From an uncultured Bacteroidota bacterium (lineage in GTDB: Bacteria; Bacteroidota; Bacteroidia; Flavobacteriales; Schleiferiaceae), in contig CAJXMS010000059.1 of the NCBI GenBank assembly GCA_913056475.1, positions 1-10,260 on the forward strand: a stretch of 10,260 nt of DNA. The letters run 5' to 3'. Positions within the stretch are counted from its first letter, which is position 1. Every line of letters starts with the position of its first letter. The notes under the pieces are model-generated. The model saw nothing but the letters and a program-made list of their open reading frames with translations, was not told the DNA's origin and did no database searches. Both the position numbers and the translations under genes were made by a program. This document shows, in pieces, positions 6,052 to 10,260 of the stretch.

Positions 6052-6387
6052 AGGAGATGGCTTGAAATGAATATTCAGACAAAGAACGGGAAGTTGGGCC
6101 AGTTTACCCAACAGTAAGCTCTGAGGCGCTTTAGAACTATTGCGGGGCCGCGCCGCTGCCTACCTCAGGGGCTCGAATTTTTTAGCAGATTAGCCGGTGC
6201 ATTTACCGACCTAAGCTATGCTTTTCTGCCATTGTAAGACCTGTTCCCAAGAAATAAGGAAATGATGAAAACCAAGCACTTCTACCGCCACTTCTTAGGC
6301 TACTAGGGCGCTGGTGGTCAAGGACCAGTCGCTACGAGCTATATTCTATTGGTAAATGCCGCAAGCGGTCTAAGGGCGGGCAACGCC
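6052..6387. other. Intergenic region with a tiny ORF and small hairpins
   Basis: No established gene. CTGAGG (6121-6126) and CCTCAG (6163-6168) are complementary arms around a GC-rich 36-nt interior, upstream of the lipoprotein gene. CGGT-GCATTT-ACCG (6195-6208) and TGGTC-AAG-GACCA (6315-6327) are small perfect stems. On the plus strand, 6262-6306 is a 14-codon frame starting ATGATG behind AATAAGGAA. The 3' end of the CBS gene should lie here, but no T-tract hairpin is visible. Confidence 0.6.
6262..6306 (+). CDS. Possible 14-aa micro-ORF
   Basis: Reads MMKTKHFYRHFLGY and then TAG. A purine-rich TAAGGAA sits just before the ATG, which would be a fair ribosome-binding site. It is on the opposite strand to its neighbours and is followed by the TGGTC-AAG-GACCA hairpin. 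It could be a small basic/aromatic peptide, the remnant of a gene start, or chance. Without homologues it should be treated as unsupported. Confidence 0.15.
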   Translation: MMKTKHFYRHFLGY

Positions 6388-6849
6388 TTAATGCCAATTG
6401 GTACTGGGTAAATCGTAGGCGGCCCGAAGAATATCGCTTTGGCTTACTTGCCCCAGTAATAGGCCATTATCTACCACCGGAAAGCGCCGAAAACGCCTTT
6501 TAAGAAAAGCCTGAGCTGCCTCCAGCACGGTGGTGTCTGGGCTCAGGGTGTGCACCTCGGTGGTCATTCGGTCGCCCACGGTTCCATAGGCGCCGGGGTC
6601 ATTATTGTACTTACCAGAAACCACCTCTTTTAGGCAGTCGCCCTCCGAGATCATCCCCACCAGCTTTTCCCGGTCATCTATTACCGGCGCGCCGGAAATA
6701 CGTTTGGCGATAAGCCATTTAGTCACCTCTTCCAGGTCGTCCTCCGGTTTAAAGGTTATGAGCTTTTTGCTCATACACTGGGCTACGCGGCGGTGCTCCA
6801 GCGGCTGCACTTTGGGTTCGGGTCTTTTGCCCCGGTAATTCTTAACCAT
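6388..6849 (-). CDS. Stand-alone CBS-pair protein
   Basis: A 153-aa cytoplasmic protein consisting almost only of two CBS domains, about residues 22-82 (VAQCMSKKLITFKPEDDLEE to GMISEGDCLKEV) and 92-147 (VGDRMTTEVHTLSPDTTVLE to GQVSQSDILRAA). Such pairs (Bateman modules) bind adenosine ligands such as AMP, ATP or SAM and act as sensors; the ISEGD and VSQSD turns are typical ligand-contacting positions. A basic 20-residue N-terminal tail precedes them. No catalytic or DNA-binding domain is attached. The start is ATG at 6849, supported by AAAGGA about 7-9 bp upstream, one of the few Shine-Dalgarno-like sites in this window. It lies 63 bp downstream of the DUF6909-like gene on the same strand, so cotranscription is likely. 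The exact ligand and partner are unknown. Confidence 0.93.
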   Translation of the reverse strand: MVKNYRGKRPEPKVQPLEHRRVAQCMSKKLITFKPEDDLEEVTKWLIAKRISGAPVIDDREKLVGMISEGDCLKEVVSGKYNNDPGAYGTVGDRMTTEVHTLSPDTTVLEAAQAFLKRRFRRFPVVDNGLLLGQVSQSDILRAAYDLPSTNWH

Positions 6850-6912
6850 AACGCCATCCTTTTTTACTCGGGTTAAGGTAATGAATTTTTTGGCAATGAG
6901 GCTTTTCCCGGT

Positions 6913-8598
6913 TTACGCTGAATCCGCCCCTATCTTTCGCAAAATAGCCTCCGTAATGGCATAAGTAGGCAGCACACCTTCGCGGCCCAAACTACCCGAG
7001 GAGAGCGTGCTACCACTCACCAGGGGGTTGTCAGAGGCATAGTAGGCATAGCGCACCTTAACCTTCTCCGGAATGCTGTGGCGGATCCGGGCCGCGCTTT
7101 GGATGGCTTTTTGGTAATGGGCGCCCTCCATCTCTATTCCCACCGCGTTCCAGGTACTGGTCCTAAAGTGATTGAGCACATCCCGGTTTTGCAGGGAGGT
7201 TCCCATCACCGTTACCAGGGTTCCTTCATGGATGGGCAGCTCCGCCGCTTGAAGGTCTTCGGCCCGTAGATCATTGGCCAGGGGATAATTATCAGCGGTT
7301 CCCTCAAAGACGTGGGCAGTGGGCAGCATGATCTCTCCCTTCTCCCCTACCAAGGTGCCCGCCTTGCCCATTACAGAAATGCTTTGCACCTCCAGCCGTT
7401 GGTTTTTACTATCTGGTGACCAGGGCTTTAGCAGCTCATCCATGCATTCAAAGGCCTGTTCGCCAAAGGCGTAGTCCATCACCAGCAGGAGGCTATTGCC
7501 CATTTCCAGGTTTCGCAGGGAAGCGGGGCGTTCCGCATCTTGAAGCTCTGCCAGGTCTATCAGCTGCACGTTTACATTGGTGCCACTTTGGTCGCTCAGT
7601 TCGTAAAGACCATGATCGAGGGCATACTGACGGATGGTATCATTATAGGCAGGATGCTCCCGGGTAGCCAGGCCCAGCTCCGTCAGGTCGGTAAAGGTTT
7701 CTCCTTCCAAAGCGGCCGCTCCGTAGAGGCCGTTGACAAAGCTGTGCAGATTGGCACTTACGATGTGCAGGGGCCGCTCCAGCCAGCTGCGCTCGGCGAG
7801 AAATCGTTTTATGCGCTGCGCCCAGGCCTCCCCGTACACGTGGTGGCCTATCACTTCCCGCAGCTTAGCCGAAAAAAACAGCTCTTTCCGCCGCCCTTCC
7901 GTTTCTTGTTCCACCGCCCGCTGGCCCAGCCAGTAAACGAGGTGGTAGAGGCTATTGGCCCCCGGGCTTTTGGCAAATTGCCCCACCGCCTCTTGTGTTT
8001 CGGCCAGGGTCCGGCCCAGGACATTGCTCAGGTACACCAGGGCCTTCCGCTGGTCTACTTCCTTCCCTTCTTGCTCCGCCTGGGCTACCGCCCGTAGTTT
8101 TTTCCAGTTTTCTGTTTCGCGGCCCTTGGCATCTACTGCGTGGCGTTTTATCTTCTGTGCTTCAATATACAGAAAGGTGAGGTGGGTCAGGATATCGTAT
8201 ATATCGGAACGGCCCCGGCTCATTTCTACGTACATGCGGTCTTCGTCTATGCGGTAGCCATTGCGGCGTCTCTTCAGGGGTACAATGGGGGGATGGCCGG
8301 CCTCCCGGTAGCCTTCCAGCGCCGTTAGTTTTATGATCAGGCACTCTTCAATGCCACGAGGCAGGCGTTCCGCCACGTAGAGCAGGCCATTAAGCTCCAC
8401 TTTCTCCGGATCGTTTAAGCTTCCGTAGATCTCCGGCTGGAGGCTGTGCATGGCCTCTTTCAGTGCTTCCCCGCTCACCCCGTCCGGCTTATAGCTGCCC
8501 CGGATCAGGAGTTGGCGCATGGTAATGTATATCCGTTCTATGGCCGCCCGCGACTCCCGGGAGCGTTTTTTAGAATAACCTGGTTCCTTTTCCTTCAT
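6913..8598 (-). CDS. DUF6909-like protein with a nucleoside phosphorylase/AMP nucleosidase-like C-terminal domain
   Basis: 561 aa from ATG at 8598. The same frame is open for 76 more codons, but that extension is low-complexity and overlaps the end of the upstream gene; a TATCTTTG box just before 8598 also supports this start. The N-terminal two thirds is helical, charged and of unknown role. From about residue 406 the pattern is that of the PNP/MTAN/AMP-nucleosidase fold: VMGKAGTL (about 409-416) with GEIMLPTAHVFEG (421-433), VGIEMEGA (EME at 489-491) and YYASDNPL (Ser522, Asp523). In that superfamily EME contacts the ribose and the Asp after Ser protonates the base; SDNPL is close to the SDKPL of AMP nucleosidases. 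The family name DUF6909 is recalled, not searched. A role in purine nucleotide or nucleoside cleavage is inference. It is probably cotranscribed with the downstream CBS gene. Confidence 0.88.
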   Translation of the reverse strand: MKEKEPGYSKKRSRESRAAIERIYITMRQLLIRGSYKPDGVSGEALKEAMHSLQPEIYGSLNDPEKVELNGLLYVAERLPRGIEECLIIKLTALEGYREAGHPPIVPLKRRRNGYRIDEDRMYVEMSRGRSDIYDILTHLTFLYIEAQKIKRHAVDAKGRETENWKKLRAVAQAEQEGKEVDQRKALVYLSNVLGRTLAETQEAVGQFAKSPGANSLYHLVYWLGQRAVEQETEGRRKELFFSAKLREVIGHHVYGEAWAQRIKRFLAERSWLERPLHIVSANLHSFVNGLYGAAALEGETFTDLTELGLATREHPAYNDTIRQYALDHGLYELSDQSGTNVNVQLIDLAELQDAERPASLRNLEMGNSLLLVMDYAFGEQAFECMDELLKPWSPDSKNQRLEVQSISVMGKAGTLVGEKGEIMLPTAHVFEGTADNYPLANDLRAEDLQAAELPIHEGTLVTVMGTSLQNRDVLNHFRTSTWNAVGIEMEGAHYQKAIQSAARIRHSIPEKVKVRYAYYASDNPLVSGSTLSSGSLGREGVLPTYAITEAILRKIGADSA

Positions 8599-8761
8599 GC
8601 GCTCAAAGATAGCAAAGCCCCCGCCGGCTCCGCCGTAGCTTTTGGGCGGCCTGCCGGCCAAATGTGGATCTTCGCCGCCGGCTGCCCTATCTCCAGCCCC
8701 AGGTTTCTCCCTCGCGAGCCAGGCTTCGCCCACAGAGAGCGGGCACAAATCCCCCTCTCCT
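8599..8761. other. GC-rich spacer with three GCCGGC sites
   Basis: A 163-bp gap between two minus-strand genes. The palindromic word GCCGGC occurs at 8623-8628, 8653-8658 and 8677-8682, any two of which can form a stem. CTCGCGAG occurs near 8711-8718. It holds the promoter box near its left end. No T-tract terminator for the upstream gene is visible. Confidence 0.5.
8604..8611 (-). promoter_or_regulatory. Bacteroidota-type -7 promoter box (TATCTTTG)
   Basis: On the minus strand TATCTTTG matches the TAnnTTTG -7 consensus exactly. It ends 5 nt before the ATG at 8598, so transcription would begin at or next to the start codon. No TTG is found at the expected -33 distance, where the sequence is GC-rich, so the box may be weak, dependent on an activator, or a chance match. 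Confidence 0.4.
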
Positions 8762-9487
8762 TTATTCCTGCGCCACGGGGCCCATCGCTTCCGCTCTGTA
8801 CCTTTTTTCGGCTTCCTTGCGCACATTTTTGTGAAAACGGTCGATCACCAGGCTGTGAAACAGAGGGTACAGCTTGGTATCGCGGAAGTAAGAATCGGAA
8901 TGATAGCGGGTATAGTGAACTACCGCCGTCTTCTGAGGCCCTAAGGCCCGCAGCTGAATCCACTGCGAGCCCGCGGATTCTCCTTCCTGCAGGTAGCAAA
9001 AGCCTATCCGCCGCGCCTTGGCGCTTACTTCCACCACCTGGTGGCCTACCGCAATTTCGGCCAGCCCTAGTATGTTGAGTTCCATAAAGTGGAGCTGTCC
9101 TTCCCGTAAGCCCGAAAAAGGCTCAAAAGGCCAGTACACCTTTTGCTCATCGGGCGCATAGCAGAGGCCAAAATCTACCAGCCCCCCTTTCCAGGCTTTC
9201 TCCGGGGCTATCCCCAGGTAGGTTTGCCAGGCCCGATCCACCGGCACATCAATTTCATATTGGCGCAGATGCGACCAGAAAAGATGGGCCGAGTCCGCGG
9301 TAAAACATTGCAGGGCAACCTGCTCAAAATCTTCCAGCCTGGCCACCCTCTGAGAAGAGAGAAGCTCCCGCACCTTATCGTGGTATACCCACTCCAGTCT
9401 AAAGTCCTGCGCCAGAACCGCCCGCGAACCTCCTAAGAGAAATCCACCGAGCAGAATAAGGATCCCTAAGCTCTTTTGCTTGGCCAT
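8762..9487 (-). CDS. Secreted protein of unknown function
   Basis: 241 aa. Residues 1-26 are a signal peptide: MAKQK, a Leu/Gly-rich core and SRAVLA before the likely cut at QDF; there is no lipobox. The mature part of about 215 aa is soluble-looking. It has DRAWQTYLGI, a Phe/Trp-rich centre (VYWPFEPFSGLREGQLHF), a strand pattern ending in GFCYLQEG and SQWIQLRAL, then TAVVHYTRYHSDSYFRDTKLYPLFHSLVIDRFHKNVR near the C-terminus. The order of strands followed by a long C-terminal helix is compatible with an alpha/beta helix-grip (SRPBCC or DUF1990-like) fold, but this is only an impression. Two or three Cys residues are present. The start is ATG at 9487, directly ahead of the signal peptide. It is divergent from the trehalose synthase gene, 142 bp apart, and upstream of the DUF6909-like gene. 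Confidence 0.85.
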   Translation of the reverse strand: MAKQKSLGILILLGGFLLGGSRAVLAQDFRLEWVYHDKVRELLSSQRVARLEDFEQVALQCFTADSAHLFWSHLRQYEIDVPVDRAWQTYLGIAPEKAWKGGLVDFGLCYAPDEQKVYWPFEPFSGLREGQLHFMELNILGLAEIAVGHQVVEVSAKARRIGFCYLQEGESAGSQWIQLRALGPQKTAVVHYTRYHSDSYFRDTKLYPLFHSLVIDRFHKNVRKEAEKRYRAEAMGPVAQE

Positions 9488-9629
9488 AACAGTCCGTAAA
9501 TTAACGAAATCTTAAGCGTCAAAGATCGGAACTGCTCCCAAAAAAGACCCAGCTTTGAGAAAAACCTGGCTTCCGGGGACTTCATTTTGTTGACAAAGTT
9601 GTATCATTGAACTGGCGATAGGACGTACC
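9488..9629. promoter_or_regulatory. Divergent intergenic region
   Basis: 142 bp between two divergent start codons, so promoters in both directions must lie here unless transcription comes from further off. Rightward, TATCATTG (9602-9609) is one base from TAnnTTTG and lies 20 bp before the ATG. Leftward, TAATTTAC (9503-9496 on the minus strand) with TTTG 16 bp upstream is a weak candidate. Neither has a full -33/-7 pair at standard spacing. Confidence 0.4.
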
Positions 9630-10260
9630 ATGGCAAAAACCATTATTGTTTCCAACCGGCTACCCGTACGCTTAGAAAAGCAGGGGGAAAAGTTACAATT
9701 CAAAGCCAGCGAAGGCGGCCTGGCTACCGGACTGGGCTCCATCTACAAAGAGGGCGAAAATCTATGGATAGGCTGGCCCGGCCTGGAGGTAGCGGATAAG
9801 CAAAAAGAGGCTATCAGCGAAGAGCTCAGCCAGCAAAATATGCGGCCGGTATTCCTGAGCGCCCAGGAACTTGAAGACTACTACCTGGGCTTTAGTAACC
9901 AAACCCTCTGGCCTGCTTTTCACTACTTTGTGCAGTATATCCAATACAACGAGGCCCGGTGGGAGGCCTACCGTTCGGTAAACGAAAAATTCGCCCGGAC
10001 CATTCTTTCTTTTGCCGAGGCAGACGATGTGATCTGGGTGCATGACTACCAGCTTATGCTTGTGCCCGCTTTGCTACGGGAGGCCCTGCCGGAAGCCTCC
10101 ATCGGCTTTTTTCAGCATATCCCCTTCCCCTCTTTTGAAGTCTTGCGGATGCTGCCCTGGCGGCAAGATCTGTTGAAAGGCGTATTGGGGAGCGACTTCA
10201 TCGGTTTTCATACCTACGATGACATGCGGCATTTCCTGAGCAGCGGGCACCACCTCACGG
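9630..10260 (+). CDS. otsA: Trehalose-6-phosphate synthase (glycosyltransferase family 20), 3' end outside the window
   Basis: The first 210 residues of a cytoplasmic GT20 enzyme that joins UDP-glucose (or another NDP-glucose) to glucose-6-phosphate to give trehalose-6-phosphate, a route to the osmoprotectant trehalose. Seen in sequence: IIVSNRLPV (5-13), the glycine-rich SEGGLATGL (28-35), WIGWPG (46-51), FSNQTLWPAFHYF (88-100), WVHDYQLMLVP (136-146; Asp139 is the acceptor-side Asp), IGFFQHIPFPSFEVLRMLPWR (158-178) and LGSDFIGFHTYDD (186-198). These are the expected family landmarks in order. The start is ATG at 9630, at SNRLPV's normal distance from the N-terminus. It is the only plus-strand gene. 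In Bacteroidota the synthase is often fused to a C-terminal trehalose-6-phosphate phosphatase domain (established knowledge); whether that holds here lies beyond the edge. Confidence 0.96.
   Translation, partial: MAKTIIVSNRLPVRLEKQGEKLQFKASEGGLATGLGSIYKEGENLWIGWPGLEVADKQKEAISEELSQQNMRPVFLSAQELEDYYLGFSNQTLWPAFHYFVQYIQYNEARWEAYRSVNEKFARTILSFAEADDVIWVHDYQLMLVPALLREALPEASIGFFQHIPFPSFEVLRMLPWRQDLLKGVLGSDFIGFHTYDDMRHFLSSGHHLT

Noticed and set aside
7540..8097. Plus-strand frame of 185 codons opposite the DUF6909-like gene
   Set aside because: It is antisense to a frame with conserved enzyme motifs and has no domain character of its own.
8599..8826. N-terminal extension of the DUF6909-like frame up to 8826
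   Set aside because: The extra 76 codons are Gly/Arg/Pro-rich without domain character, overlap the end of the secreted-protein gene, and lie upstream of a good promoter box; they are read-through of an open GC-rich frame.
9586..9609. Full -33/-7 promoter for the trehalose synthase gene (TTTG with TATCATTG)
   Set aside because: The two elements are only 12 bp apart, well short of the usual 19-21, and the -7 box has one mismatch; kept only as a weak remark.
9512..10043. Two minus-strand frames under the trehalose synthase gene
   Set aside because: The plus-strand frame there carries the full series of GT20 motifs; the minus frames are shadows.

Overview
The window looks like chromosome from a member of the Bacteroidota with fairly high GC content. 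The evidence is the gene content: an outer-membrane barrel of the DUF5723 type paired with a large lipoprotein, a DUF6909-type protein, and trehalose-6-phosphate synthase. Intergenic repeat styles familiar from that phylum, a TAnnTTTG promoter box and the scarcity of Shine-Dalgarno sequences point the same way. A Cytophagales- or Saprospirales-like lineage is a reasonable guess but cannot be fixed from sequence alone. All complete genes lie on the minus strand. Only the partial gene at the right edge lies on the plus strand.

Layout from left to right. Positions 1-106 are the downstream flank of the first gene, with a 12-bp palindrome. Positions 107-787 and 858-1475 (both minus) encode a probable 2-oxoglutarate/Fe(II) oxygenase-like protein of unknown substrate and, upstream of it, a clear AlkB-family dealkylase. 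Positions 1476-2722 are about 1.25 kb with no credible gene. This stretch is dense in repeats: a 136-bp direct repeat in two copies, a roughly 55-bp repeat in two copies, a 27-bp palindromic repeat in two copies, and several strong hairpins. It ends in a good Rho-independent terminator for the next gene pair.

Positions 2723-6051 (minus) hold a translationally coupled pair: a roughly 694-aa lipoprotein followed, with an ATGA overlap, by a 415-aa outer-membrane barrel protein. Positions 6052-6387 are mostly non-coding. Positions 6388-6849 encode a stand-alone CBS-pair protein. Positions 6913-8598 encode a 561-aa DUF6909-like protein whose C-terminus carries hallmarks of the nucleoside phosphorylase/AMP nucleosidase fold, with a TATCTTTG box so close to the ATG that the transcript may be leaderless. 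Positions 8762-9487 encode a secreted protein of unknown function. Positions 9630-10260 (plus, cut by the window edge) hold the first 210 residues of trehalose-6-phosphate synthase, divergent from the secreted protein.

How the genes may work together. The two left genes could form a small oxygenase operon (repair or modification of nucleic acid). The lipoprotein and barrel probably act together at the outer membrane. The CBS protein beside a putative nucleosidase suggests a link to adenine-nucleotide sensing. No phage, transposase, CRISPR array, tRNA or rRNA gene was seen. The repeat-filled gap and the putative nucleosidase are the parts most worth a second look.
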